Under the pieces are notes generated by a model. The model had not been told where the DNA came from. It made no database searches and saw only the letters and a program-made list of their open reading frames with translations. From contig JAUHXM010000013.1 in NCBI GenBank assembly GCA_030426605.1, positions 1-46,723 on the forward strand: 46,723 nucleotides of DNA. Reading direction: 5' to 3'. The position numbers were made by a program, and so were the translations under genes. This document shows, piece by piece, positions 1-8,993 of the stretch (its first letter is position 1; each line of letters opens with the position of its first letter). This stretch comes from Phycisphaerae bacterium. GTDB taxonomy: Bacteria; Planctomycetota; Phycisphaerae; Phycisphaerales; UBA1924.

Positions 1-960
1 CGGGTCGAGATCCACACCGAACACGCAGCGATCGATGACGTCCCGGATCGCGTCACGCACCTCATGGTCTGAGGCGTGCGCGTGACGGCTGCGAAGGTGG
101 GCCAGATGAAGCCCGATCCGCCGTGCGGCACCGATGAGGAACCGCCCCGACCCAACCGCCGGGTCGCAGACTCGGATGCTCAGAACCGCGTCCGCATCGC
201 CGGTCGCGACGCGCTCGTCGATCAGGGGCTGGAGCGCGCTGTCGAGCAGATGCTCCACGAGCGGCTCGGGTGTGTAGTACGTCCCGCTCGTCTTCCGCCG
301 ATGCGACCCACCGTCGCGGTACGTGAGCGCTCTCAGGGACAGATCGACGTGCGGCATCAATCCGAGCAGCGACTCGTACGAATCGCCGATCGCGGTGGGC
401 GAGCCACCGCGGAACAGCCCGGGTTGGTGCGAGGCACCCCATGCAGCCCGGCCGAGGCGGCGGGCCGCTTCGATGATCGACCGGTCGTCGATGGACGCCG
501 CCGGGTCTTCCGATCGATCGGGCCCGAAGAGGTCCGGGGTCGCGTCGCATGCCCAGAGCGACGCGCCCAGTCCGGGCAACCCAAGTTCGGCGTCGCCGAC
601 GTCACACGCGAGCGCTCTGAACGCACGGATCAGGAACGCCCACCGCGTCATCGGGCGGAGCGCACGACCACCGATCGGCGCCGAGGAGTTGTCATCGCAC
701 GTGAGCATCGCCTCGATCGACACGCCCGGCCGCCCGGAAGGCAGCAAGCGACGCTGCTGCGCGGCGAACAGCGCAAGCATCCGGTACACGACCCAGTGCA
801 GCTGCCCGGTGAAGTCGGTGCCGCTGAGCCCCTTGGATCGGATCCGATCTCGCAGCCCGCCGTTGTCCGGGTGCGAGAGGAACCCCGTCCCGAGCACGAG
901 CACCGCTTCGGCGATCGGATCGGCATTCAAGACCCGCGAAGTGGCGTCGGATACGGGCAT
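1..960 (-). CDS. N-6 adenine DNA methylase, Eco57I-like (partial, C-terminus outside window)
   Basis: This reading frame stays open on the minus strand from about base 1038 to the window edge. The visible part reads as the helical region plus the first catalytic motifs of a large type IIG/Eco57I-like DNA methyltransferase that would transfer methyl groups to adenine in DNA. Near base 270 it has the family's TSGTYYTPEPLVEHLL segment, and near base 130 the SAM-binding motif DPAVGSGRFL, where most relatives have DPACGSGHFL. It then reaches CVFGVDLDP at the edge. Upstream, LGTGFLSHPDNGGLRDRI matches the helical region that in relatives lies several hundred residues into the protein. The start chosen is ATG at 960; ATG 972 and GTG 1020 are alternatives and none has a good ribosome site. 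The catalytic (N/D)PPY motif would lie outside the window. The protein may be truncated or decayed at its N-terminus. Confidence 0.75.
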   Translation of the reverse strand, partial: MPVSDATSRVLNADPIAEAVLVLGTGFLSHPDNGGLRDRIRSKGLSGTDFTGQLHWVVYRMLALFAAQQRRLLPSGRPGVSIEAMLTCDDNSSAPIGGRALRPMTRWAFLIRAFRALACDVGDAELGLPGLGASLWACDATPDLFGPDRSEDPAASIDDRSIIEAARRLGRAAWGASHQPGLFRGGSPTAIGDSYESLLGLMPHVDLSLRALTYRDGGSHRRKTSGTYYTPEPLVEHLLDSALQPLIDERVATGDADAVLSIRVCDPAVGSGRFLIGAARRIGLHLAHLRSRHAHASDHEVRDAIRDVIDRCVFGVDLDP

Positions 961-1381
961 CGGGGGCAGCATACCCACGCCTGTCACATCCGGATACGAA
1001 CCAACCGAAGCCGGCAACACGTGCCCGAGCAGCGGGCTTCACCGTTCTCGGAACGCTCGTGCTGCTGGCGCTTTCGCGCGTGCCGATGCGATCACGGTGA
1101 CGCGTTCGAGAAGATCGGATGGTATCAGATCGGAACGCGCGTGCCGCCGAACACCGCACGACCTTGGCACCAAGCCAAGGCCATTCGATTCTTGGAACGC
1201 TGTTTTTCTAGGGTGATGGGGCGCATGCGGTTCGCAATGCGGTTCGTGTTCTGTGCTGGGCACGATTGTCACAGCTTCAAGCGCGATCGCCCAAATCTTC
1301 CAGAACGGCCTGCCCGCCCGCGGCGCATTACGGAGCGTTCCATCCTCGCGGGGGCGTGGCTGGCAGCATCGGAGGACAGCA
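961..1381. other. region between the methylase and the DUF1800 gene
   Basis: This stretch of about 420 bases holds the putative methylase remnant, a hairpin with 7-base-pair arms CCTTGGC and GCCAAGG (1162-1180), and a TAGGGT hexamer at about 1210 that could be a -10 element for the downstream gene. No other gene is visible. Confidence 0.4.
1039..1170 (-). pseudogene. possible decayed N-terminus of the DNA methylase
   Basis: This is in the same frame as the methylase but separated from it by a TGA at 1041-1039. It encodes about 43 residues from a GTG at 1170, including SDLIPSDLLERV. That resembles the GLLPPDLLERI-type opening of full-length Planctomycetota methylases of this class. In such proteins about 250 residues separate this motif from the helical region seen downstream; here only about 60 codons do. 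I infer an internal deletion plus a nonsense codon, but the match is short and could be chance. Confidence 0.35.
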
Positions 1382-4138
1382 GTGCAAGCCCAACTTCTCC
1401 CGGCCCTAGGGGCGCTGGCCGCGTTGGTCGGCGCGCCGGCCGCGCTCGGTGCCCCGAATCAGACGGGTAGGGTTCTCGGCTTTGTTCACGACAACCCGGC
1501 GCCGCGAGCCGGATCGCCGGAGCTCGTGCGCGTTACCTCCCGCTCAGGCGCGCATTCGCTTGAACACACCATCGCCCTGCACGGCACGCACACGATCGAC
1601 CCGCGGCCCCTCGTGGACAGCGAGCTCGTGGTCCGGTTGCAGTTTGACCGCTCGATCACGGCCGTGCGTCGGGCGCTCGTTGAGGGCGCCGAGCTCCGCG
1701 AGATGCTCCACGACCCAGGCTCCGATGAGCTTTCGCTCGTGCTCGGGCAGGTCGCGGACGGCACGCCGATCGCCATCGGCCTTGTGGACGTGCTCGGCGA
1801 CGCCGGGCTGAACCCGTACGCCGAGGCCCGGCTCGGCATCCTCGCAGGCGACTTCTCCCAGGACGGCGAAGTCGGCCCCGACGACGTCACCGCGTTTGTC
1901 AACGCGTTCCATACGGGCGAGCCCGCCGTGGACCTGAACCACAGCGCCGCGTTCGACATCGACGACCTGAGCACCTTCGTCGAGATCCTCGACGCCGCGG
2001 ACGCGACGATCCCGAACGCACCGCCGACCGTTTCGATCGACGGCCCTCTGTTCGCCGACCCCGCTGGCCGACCGGGTCGGGCCGACGTGCTCCTGCACGA
2101 TGATTTCACTCACCCGTCCGCGCTGGATGTGTCCATCACGTCATCCGACCCGGCGGTCGTTGACCCCTCGGGAATCGAGCTCATCGACCATCCCCACGGG
2201 CATGTCCTCCGGGTGATCCCCAACGCGACCGTCGGCTCATCGCGCATCACGATCAGCGTGAACGACGGCGTCGCGACGAGCGAGGCGTCCGCCGTCGTGA
2301 ACGTCGGGCCCGCGTCCCCGCCGCACGCGATTATGGACTCGGACACGTACATGGGCGTCGCGCCCCTCACCGTCACGTTCGACGCGGGCGACTCGTTCGA
2401 CGATGACCACGACATCACGCGCTACACCTGGAACTTCGGCGGTGACGGCACCGCCGACGGCGTTCACGCGACGCACACCTTCGCGACGCCCGGGCAGTAC
2501 GTCGTCGAGCTCGAAACCCGCGACCGATCGCACTTCACCGATACTGCGACGCGCGTCATCACCGTCGTCGAAGCGCCGTATGACCCCGCGACGCCCGTCA
2601 CGGAAGCCGAAGCGCGCCGGTTCCTCTGGCAAGCCGCCTGGGGCCCGGGGCCCGACGACGTCGATTTCGTCATGAACTTCGGGTACGAAGCGTGGATCGA
2701 TCAGCAGATCGCGCTCCCGCCGAGCTATCTGAGCTCAGAGCTCACCGAGGCCCTCGACCAACTCGACGGTCGCTGGGCGAACCCCGCGGAGATCTGGGAG
2801 TCCTACTGCGTGCAGGGGCCCGACCAGCTCCGCCAGCGCCTCGCGTGGGCGCTCGTCCAGATCATCGCGATCCGCCCGGGCGGGTTCCGCGAGGAGCTGT
2901 ACAACACCTACATCAGAAACGCGCTGGGCGATCCGAGTCTGAACGCATCGGGCAACTACCGGGAGCTGCTGCATGACATCACGTACCACGCCGAGATGGG
3001 CGAATGGCTCACCTACGTCTACAACCGCAAGGAAGACCCCGTCATCGGCACCAAGCCCGACGAGAACTACGCCCGCGAGGTCATGCAGCTGTTCACCATC
3101 GGGCTGTGGCAACTGCAGCAAGACGGGCAGCGTGTCACCGACGTGTTCGGCGACCCGATCCCGACCTACGACCCCGAGTTTCACGTCGCCCAGTTCGCGC
3201 GCATCTTCACCGGGCTCTGGTGGGACTGGCCCAACTACGTGATGCGCGCCGAGCCCTACTTCCACGAGTTCGGTGACAAGCAACTCCTCGACTACCCCGG
3301 CGCGATCCCGCTCGACGGGTACGTCCCGCCCGCAACGAACGACGACGAGGCGGACGTCCACCTCGACATCGACCTTGCGCTCGACAACCTCTTCGAGCAC
3401 CCGTCCACCGCGCCCTTCATCTCAGAGTTGCTCATCAAGCGGATGGTGACGAGCAACCCGACGCCCGCGTACATCGAGCGCGTCTCGGCCGCCTTCGAGG
3501 GCACGGGTCCGTACGGCTCGGGCATCCGCGGCGACCTCCGCGCCACCGTCAAGGCGATCCTCCTCGACGACGAAGCCCGCAACCCCGCCTACCGCGCCAG
3601 CCCGTACTACGGCAAGCCAAAGGAGCCCGTCGTGATGCTGCTCGGCGGCGCCCGCACGCTGGGCATGGCCCAATACCGCGACGTGCCCTACCCGTTCCAG
3701 AGCGCGTACGGCCTGTGCTGCTCGTGGATCGGCGACCAGCTCGGGCAGCGATGGCTCGGCACGCCCTCCGTCTTCAATTTCTACCAGCCCGACTACGCGC
3801 CGCTGAACACGCAGCTCTCCGCCGCGGGGCTCGCGGCGCCCGAGCTGCAGATCCTCAACGACCGGACCGCCGTCTCGATGATCTCACGCTTCGGGGCGGA
3901 CATCGCCGAGCGCCAGGAGAACTGGGACGCGCAGGTCCTCGCCGATCTCATCGCGCTGGCCCCGACCCCGCCGGCGCTGATCGACGAGATCGACCTGAGG
4001 CTCAACGGCGGCGCCACGAGCGCCGAGACCAAAGCGATCATCGCGGCCGCCGTCGAGCAGATCGACCGCGATGAGTGGCGCCTCGGCGCCGCCGTCCAGT
4101 TGCTGATGGCGAGCCCCGACTTCCGCGTCCTCCGCTAA
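1382..4138 (+). CDS. DUF1800 family exported protein with EF-hand and PKD domains
   Basis: An exported protein of 918 residues. I chose GTG 1382 because GGAGGA lies six bases before it and an Ala/Leu-rich signal peptide of about 26 residues follows; a longer frame opens at GTG 1253. Residues about 155-205 form a dockerin-like pair (GDFSQDGEVGPDDV and a second, degenerate half). Residues about 310-397 are a PKD domain with the WNFGGDG core. From about residue 400 to the end it is a DUF1800 domain, starting with EAEARRFLWQAAWGP and containing NYAREVMQLFTIG. DUF1800 proteins are almost always encoded next to DUF1501 proteins, as here with 34 bases between the genes, so the two are probably co-transcribed. 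The biochemical role of the pair is not established. Confidence 0.9.
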   Translation: MQAQLLPALGALAALVGAPAALGAPNQTGRVLGFVHDNPAPRAGSPELVRVTSRSGAHSLEHTIALHGTHTIDPRPLVDSELVVRLQFDRSITAVRRALVEGAELREMLHDPGSDELSLVLGQVADGTPIAIGLVDVLGDAGLNPYAEARLGILAGDFSQDGEVGPDDVTAFVNAFHTGEPAVDLNHSAAFDIDDLSTFVEILDAADATIPNAPPTVSIDGPLFADPAGRPGRADVLLHDDFTHPSALDVSITSSDPAVVDPSGIELIDHPHGHVLRVIPNATVGSSRITISVNDGVATSEASAVVNVGPASPPHAIMDSDTYMGVAPLTVTFDAGDSFDDDHDITRYTWNFGGDGTADGVHATHTFATPGQYVVELETRDRSHFTDTATRVITVVEAPYDPATPVTEAEARRFLWQAAWGPGPDDVDFVMNFGYEAWIDQQIALPPSYLSSELTEALDQLDGRWANPAEIWESYCVQGPDQLRQRLAWALVQIIAIRPGGFREELYNTYIRNALGDPSLNASGNYRELLHDITYHAEMGEWLTYVYNRKEDPVIGTKPDENYAREVMQLFTIGLWQLQQDGQRVTDVFGDPIPTYDPEFHVAQFARIFTGLWWDWPNYVMRAEPYFHEFGDKQLLDYPGAIPLDGYVPPATNDDEADVHLDIDLALDNLFEHPSTAPFISELLIKRMVTSNPTPAYIERVSAAFEGTGPYGSGIRGDLRATVKAILLDDEARNPAYRASPYYGKPKEPVVMLLGGARTLGMAQYRDVPYPFQSAYGLCCSWIGDQLGQRWLGTPSVFNFYQPDYAPLNTQLSAAGLAAPELQILNDRTAVSMISRFGADIAERQENWDAQVLADLIALAPTPPALIDEIDLRLNGGATSAETKAIIAAAVEQIDRDEWRLGAAVQLLMASPDFRVLR

Positions 4139-4172
4139 TCACACACCCATCGCGACCCCGGAGTCCGACGAC

Positions 4173-5639
4173 ATGAACGACAACCTCGATTCCATCATCT
4201 CGCGCCGGTCCTTCCTGCGCAAGGGCTCGTGCGCCGCGATCGGTCTCGCCGGGCTCACCTCGCAGATGCTCACGCTGCGCTCCGTTCAGGCCGCCCTCGA
4301 CGGCGGGTTCTTCCCAGACTACAAGGCCCTCGTCTGCATCTTCCTCTTCGGCGGGAACGACTCGGGCAACACCCTCATCCCGTACGACGGTGGCAACCAG
4401 AATCTGGTTGAGTACCAACTGCAGCGTGGAGCGCTCGCGCTGAACGCCTCCGACCTCGCCAGCAGCATCATCGCCCCGACGAACACCGCCGGGCGGCGCT
4501 TCGCGCTGCACCCGTCGCTGTCCGGCTTGAAGAGCCTCTTCGACCAGGGCAACCTCGCGATCGCGTCGAACGTCGGCACGCTGCTCTACCCCATCTCGCG
4601 CGAGCAGTACCGCAACCGCCTCGTGCCCGTCCCGCCGCAGCTCTTTGCGCACAACTGGCAGCAAGAGCAGTGGCAGCTCTCGCGCCCGAACACGAACGAC
4701 GGGCTCGGGTGGGGCGGCCGCCTCGCGGACATGCTCCAGGCGAACGGCGCAAACGCCGGCTCGAACGTCTCGATGAACATCTCCATCTCGGGCACGAGCC
4801 GCTTCCTCGCGGGACGCGAGGTCACGCCCTACACCGTGGGCACGAACGGGCCCGAGACCCTCAACATGAACGCCGCCGGGTGGAGCGGCGGGCGCGAGGT
4901 GGCGCGCGAGGCGCTCCTCGACATGATCGCCGTGCAGGACGACCCGACGCACCCCGCGTCCGGCGCGATGGGCAAAGCGGTTAAGGACATCACCGGGCGC
5001 GCCATCAACACCTCCGAGCTCCTCGACTCGCTCCTCGACGCGGGCACCTCGATCAGCGTGCCCCTGCCCCCCAACAACCGGCTCGCCGAGCAACTGCTCA
5101 TGGTCGCCAAGCTCATCGAGATCGCCGAGACGGGCATCGGGCACCAACGCCAGGTCTTCTTCTGCTCCATCGGCGGGTTCGACAACCACTCCGGGCTCAT
5201 CGGCGCCACCGCGACAGACGGCCCGCACGCCGACAACCTCCGCCAGGTCAACGACGCGATGGCATGGTTCTGGGAAGCGCTCGGGCAACTGAACAAACGC
5301 AACAATGTCACGACGTTCACGGCGTCCGATTTCGGGCGCACCTTCGAGTCCAACGGCGACGGCTCCGACCACGGGTGGGGCGGGCACCACTTCGTCATGG
5401 GCGGATCGCAGGTGAATGGCGGCCGCCTCTACGGCGACTTCCCCAACATCAACATCGAGGGCCCCGACGACTCGGGCTCACGCGGCACCTTCATCCCGAC
5501 CACCAGTGTGGACGCCTACGGCTTCGAGTTCGCACGATGGATGGGCGTGCCCGACTCGGAGATGCCCACCGTCTTCCCGCACATCTCACGCTTCCTTGAT
5601 GTCAACGACCCCGAGACGCACCTGAACTTCCTCACCTGA
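4173..5639 (+). CDS. DUF1501 family protein, Tat-exported
   Basis: A protein of 488 residues starting at ATG 4173. Residues 11-16 are RRSFLR followed by a hydrophobic stretch, a twin-arginine (Tat) signal, so it is probably exported folded. The body has family landmarks such as ALVCIFLFGGNDSGN near the N-terminus, FDNHSG in the middle and FGRTFESNGDGSDHGWGG followed by HHFVMGG near the end. DUF1501 proteins belong to the alkaline-phosphatase/sulfatase-like fold group, with metal-binding Asp/His residues in these motifs, but substrates are unknown. It follows the DUF1800 gene and faces the next gene tail to tail with 25 bases between them. Confidence 0.92.
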   Translation: MNDNLDSIISRRSFLRKGSCAAIGLAGLTSQMLTLRSVQAALDGGFFPDYKALVCIFLFGGNDSGNTLIPYDGGNQNLVEYQLQRGALALNASDLASSIIAPTNTAGRRFALHPSLSGLKSLFDQGNLAIASNVGTLLYPISREQYRNRLVPVPPQLFAHNWQQEQWQLSRPNTNDGLGWGGRLADMLQANGANAGSNVSMNISISGTSRFLAGREVTPYTVGTNGPETLNMNAAGWSGGREVAREALLDMIAVQDDPTHPASGAMGKAVKDITGRAINTSELLDSLLDAGTSISVPLPPNNRLAEQLLMVAKLIEIAETGIGHQRQVFFCSIGGFDNHSGLIGATATDGPHADNLRQVNDAMAWFWEALGQLNKRNNVTTFTASDFGRTFESNGDGSDHGWGGHHFVMGGSQVNGGRLYGDFPNINIEGPDDSGSRGTFIPTTSVDAYGFEFARWMGVPDSEMPTVFPHISRFLDVNDPETHLNFLT

Positions 5640-5664
5640 CGGCGCCGGCCGCGCGATTCCCGGC

Positions 5665-6831
5665 TCAGTCCAGCCCGAGGAGCCGGAGCCGCACGAACAC
5701 GGTCGGCCCTTCCACGCCGTGGTCGTTGTCTGAGCAGACGAGCAGCGTGCCGTCGGGGAGCAGCGTCATGCCCTCGAAGTTCATCGGGCGCCCGCCGGGC
5801 AACCGGTCCGCGATGGTGTCGAAGTCGAACAGCAGCGACTTCCGCATCGGTGCTGGGATCGCTTCGGCATCCACCTCAGAGAGCCGGGCGTCGTCTGGCA
5901 CCCCAGCCGCACCGTGGATCTCCGTGAGGTACAGGCGGACGTTGTAATGGGGGACACTCTCAATCATGCGTTCGGCGCGCTCGAGCGCAAGCAACCGCCC
6001 GCCACCGAGGCTCACCAACTCCGTCAGCCCGTTCTGCACGCCGATCCACTCGCCCGGAGCGGGCCCGAGCGGGTAGAGGAGCACGCCCGCCCGCTGGGCG
6101 TCCAGGTTCGATGCACGCGGGCCGTCGTTCGTGAGGTCGTACCGGATCACGCGGCAGTGCGTGTGGCGTTCCGATTCGTCCTGCGTCAGCGGTTCCTCGA
6201 TGCCCGCGTACAGCACGCCGCGAGCACCGCCCTCGCCGGGCTCGAACGCCAACGCCTCGAACCCGCGGTTGTTCCGGACGCCCTTCGTCTGCACCCTTTT
6301 GTCCCCGTGGTCAGCCACGAACGCCCCGGGCAGCGGAAGACGCACGGTCGCCCCGTCCGAGTCGCGGGCGAACACCGCTGGCGGCACGCCCTCCCTCGTA
6401 CGCCCCTCGCTCGACCAGAACACGAGCCCCTCGCCCGGCCACACGCGGACGCCCTCCGGGTCAACGTGGTCCGTCTCGAACGATGCGCCGGTCTCGTCGC
6501 TGAGCTCGTCCAAGACGAGCGGGATCGCGCCGGGGGCGCTCGGATCCGAGTTGTTCGGGATCAGGATCCTCGCCGTGCGCGCTGGCGCGAACTCGGCACG
6601 ATCGTCCGAGACCGCTCGCAGCACGATCATCCCGCCCTCATGCCCGACGCAGTCGATCCCCGAGATCCCGCCGAACGGCCAATCGGGACCCCGCACGATC
6701 CGAGGCTCGTTCATCGTGAACGCGGAGACGAACGCGACTTCGGGTTCGATGCCGTCGCCCGCCCGCCCGACCGCGGAGACGGCCGCCGCGGCGAACCCCA
6801 TCACAGCCAATCCGTATCTCATCGCCGGCAT
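5665..6831 (-). CDS. secreted esterase-like / phytase-like beta-propeller protein
   Basis: An exported protein of 388 residues. I chose ATG 6831 because GAGGAG lies upstream at a good distance and a signal peptide of about 24 residues (ending SAVGRAG) follows. The sequence fits the esterase-like domain related to phytase propellers: FGGISGIDC near the start, VDPEGVRVW, NRGFEALAFEPG, and NFEGMTLLPDGTLLVCSDND at the C-terminus. Known members are exported phosphatases or esterases, but most are uncharacterised. It is a single gene, divergent from the lamin-tail gene and convergent with the DUF1501 gene. The fold assignment is fairly sure; the substrate is not known. Confidence 0.75.
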   Translation of the reverse strand: MPAMRYGLAVMGFAAAAVSAVGRAGDGIEPEVAFVSAFTMNEPRIVRGPDWPFGGISGIDCVGHEGGMIVLRAVSDDRAEFAPARTARILIPNNSDPSAPGAIPLVLDELSDETGASFETDHVDPEGVRVWPGEGLVFWSSEGRTREGVPPAVFARDSDGATVRLPLPGAFVADHGDKRVQTKGVRNNRGFEALAFEPGEGGARGVLYAGIEEPLTQDESERHTHCRVIRYDLTNDGPRASNLDAQRAGVLLYPLGPAPGEWIGVQNGLTELVSLGGGRLLALERAERMIESVPHYNVRLYLTEIHGAAGVPDDARLSEVDAEAIPAPMRKSLLFDFDTIADRLPGGRPMNFEGMTLLPDGTLLVCSDNDHGVEGPTVFVRLRLLGLD

Positions 6832-7177
6832 CGCGTCGCTCCTCGATCCATGGTCGGTGAGCGCCCGGTCCGGACACCCCGGTCCGAGCGTAGCGACACG
6901 CCGCGCGTAAGCGTACCGGATCAGCAACCGGCTCGTGGGCGATCCGGACAACGCCGCTTTACAAACTCTTAGCGCCGCGAAGTAGCCGGAAAAACAAGGA
7001 TTAAGTGCCATCAAGAGGACCGCCGACGCTATGCAGAATCTTAGCGCCGTTGCGCATCGTTGCGGGCGCACGTGTTCGCGGTTCCCGTCTACGCTCCGGC
7101 GCGTTTGCGCACCTCGGCGCGCAAGCAGCACCGTGCAAGCAGAGAGATCACACCGTTTTGCATTGGGGAGAATGAAC
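6832..7177. promoter_or_regulatory. divergent intergenic region with an 11-base direct repeat
   Basis: This 346-base region separates two divergently transcribed exported-protein genes and should carry both promoters. TCTTAGCGCCG occurs twice in the same orientation, at 6967-6977 and 7039-7049, 72 bases apart. The middle is less GC-rich than the flanks (GGAAAAACAAGGATTAAG). I see no gene or RNA here. Confidence 0.4.
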
Positions 7178-7837
7178 ATGCGCACCGCACTGATGTCCCT
7201 CGCGCTCACCGCCGGCACCGCGTCCGCCGCGTACGACCTCCAGATCACCGAGATGTGGATGGGCAACGAGCCCGGCTCCAACCTCACCGAAGACTGGATC
7301 GAGATCACCAACTTCGGCGACACGGCCTTCACGTTCGGTGTCGACGGCGATCTCTACTTCGACGACGACTCCTTCAACTGGGAGAACGCCGACATCCTGG
7401 CCGGCATCGCCTCCATCGGCGCGGGCGAGTCGGTCGTCTTCGTCAACGGCGACGCCCCGATCGCCATCATCGAGTGGACCACGGTCTGGGGCACCATCCC
7501 CGGGCTGCAGATCGGCGTCCACGACGGTTCGGGCCTCGGCCAAGGCGGCGACGGCGTCGCGATCTTCCTCGACGCCGGCCTCGACGGCATCGATGAGTTC
7601 GACGCCATGCTCGACTCTGAGTCGTACCCCGACGCCTCCGCCAACGGCGGGCAGTCGTGGGATTCGGTCCTCGGTGCCTTCAGCACCGTCGGCAACGCCT
7701 CGGGCGCGTTCGGGAGTCTCGTCGGAAACGATGAGGGCCAGTTCGCGATCGCCTCGCCCGGCTTGGTGCCGGCCCCCGGCGCCGCGCTCGCCCTCGGCCT
7801 GGGCGGGCTCGGGCTCGTCGCACGCCGCCGCCGCTGA
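7178..7837 (+). CDS. exported lamin-tail-domain protein with C-terminal sorting tail
   Basis: A protein of 219 residues. Of two adjacent start codons (7172 and 7178), I prefer 7178 because GGGGAG at 7165-7170 is then correctly spaced. A signal peptide ends near TASAA, followed by a lamin-tail-like domain ([31 protein letters not shown]). The last 25 residues read [11 protein letters not shown], a hydrophobic helix, and a terminal RRRR. This is the VPA-type relative of the PEP-CTERM signal that in related bacteria directs proteins to a sorting enzyme at the envelope. A hairpin terminator follows at 7863. Confidence 0.8.
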   Translation: MRTALMSLALTAGTASAAYDLQITEMWMGNEPGSNLTEDWIEITNFGDTAFTFGVDGDLYFDDDSFNWENADILAGIASIGAGESVVFVNGDAPIAIIEWTTVWGTIPGLQIGVHDGSGLGQGGDGVAIFLDAGLDGIDEFDAMLDSESYPDASANGGQSWDSVLGAFSTVGNASGAFGSLVGNDEGQFAIASPGLVPAPGAALALGLGGLGLVARRRR

Positions 7838-7862
7838 TCCGACCGCACTCGACATGCGAGCC

Positions 7863-7893
7863 GCCCCGCCCACCGGCGGGGCACGCTCTTTCT
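7863..7893 (+). terminator. hairpin terminator after the lamin-tail gene
   Basis: GCCCCGCC and GGCGGGGC form a perfect 8-base-pair stem with a CACC loop, followed by the T-rich run CTCTTTCTTC. This is 25 bases after the stop codon. Confidence 0.65.
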
Positions 7894-7965
7894 TCATGCA
7901 CCCCACGGACCAGGGAAACACAACCCGGGAGTTCCCGGACCGGTCCGCATAAGGAGCGACCCGCC

Positions 7966-8958
7966 GTGCAGAGACGCGCGTTCACGCTCATCGAACTGCT
8001 CGTGGTCATCGCGATCATCGCGCTGCTCATCGGCATCCTGCTACCGGCGCTGGGCAAGGCCCGCGACACCGCCCAGCAGGTTAAGTGCGCCTCGAACCTT
8101 CGCCAGATGGGCATCGGGTTCACGGCGTACGCCGGGAACAACGACGGCTACTACTGCTCCGGCCCATTCGACAACCGCCGCCGCTGGCACACGGACGGCG
8201 ATACAGCCAGGTTCGACGACATCGAAGGCATCGAGGGCATCGGGTGGGTCGCCGACATGATCAACGGCGCGTACTACCGCCCCGGCGACTTCATGTGCCC
8301 GACGAGCCCGGCGCGCTTCCAGCAGAACCTGAGACTCGAACGCCTCAACGACGGCGGCTTCAAAACCTACTCCGAGGAGGACCGCGACATCCTCATCGAG
8401 CAGGGGTACAACACCAACTACACCCAGTCCTGGTACATGGCGTTCACGGAACTCAAGAACCCACGCGTGCTGATCCCCGGGCAGTGGGGCGCCTCGACCG
8501 TGGGCCCGCTCCGCGACCGGCACACCTCGCTCGTCAGCCCGACCAAGATCCCGCTCTTTGCCGATGGGCACGTGAACGACGGCGGTCAAGGCTACGACCC
8601 AGGCAACGACGCGGTCGATTACAAGGGCGACGATCTGCCCGCCGTCAAGAGCCTCACCGACGGACCCGCGCTGTGGGTGCAGGACCCCTCGCGCCTCCGC
8701 GGCTATCAGGACTTCACCGACTTCGGCGCCGCCCACGGTCGGGCCGGGCGGTCGCGCAACCAGCACGGGCACGACCGGACCACAGGCAACATGCTCTTCG
8801 CCGATGCGCACGTCGGGACGTTCAGCCCGCAGAACCCGGCGCGCACCATCATCGGCACTCCGGTGCCCGACGAGTCAACCGCCAAGCGATTCGTCTACGA
8901 CGGATTCAAGCCCGGCGACATCTTCGGCGGCTGGCTGACGTCCGGCCGCTTCCATTGA
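7966..8958 (+). CDS. type II secretion-type pseudopilin (DUF1559-like)
   Basis: A protein of 330 residues starting at GTG 7966, with AAGGAG about nine bases upstream. It opens with [22 protein letters not shown], a type III prepilin leader: cleavage would fall between Ala and Phe (Ala replaces the usual Gly, as is frequent in Planctomycetota), Glu5 of the mature protein is present and a hydrophobic helix follows. The remainder resembles the large planctomycete pseudopilin family, with [10 protein letters not shown] just after the helix and two FADGHV/FADAHV motifs in the C-terminal half. It would be assembled in the periplasm by a type II secretion-like machine whose other parts are not in this window. 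An exported-protein gene starts 35 bases downstream and may be co-transcribed. Confidence 0.88.
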   Translation: MQRRAFTLIELLVVIAIIALLIGILLPALGKARDTAQQVKCASNLRQMGIGFTAYAGNNDGYYCSGPFDNRRRWHTDGDTARFDDIEGIEGIGWVADMINGAYYRPGDFMCPTSPARFQQNLRLERLNDGGFKTYSEEDRDILIEQGYNTNYTQSWYMAFTELKNPRVLIPGQWGASTVGPLRDRHTSLVSPTKIPLFADGHVNDGGQGYDPGNDAVDYKGDDLPAVKSLTDGPALWVQDPSRLRGYQDFTDFGAAHGRAGRSRNQHGHDRTTGNMLFADAHVGTFSPQNPARTIIGTPVPDESTAKRFVYDGFKPGDIFGGWLTSGRFH

Positions 8959-8993
8959 GTCATCACCCAGCCCGCTTTCAGGAGACGAGAGAT

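Noticed and set aside
76-1470. Long open frame on the plus strand across the methylase region
   Set aside because: It is antisense to the methylase, rich in Arg, and has no domain similarity; high GC keeps it open by chance.
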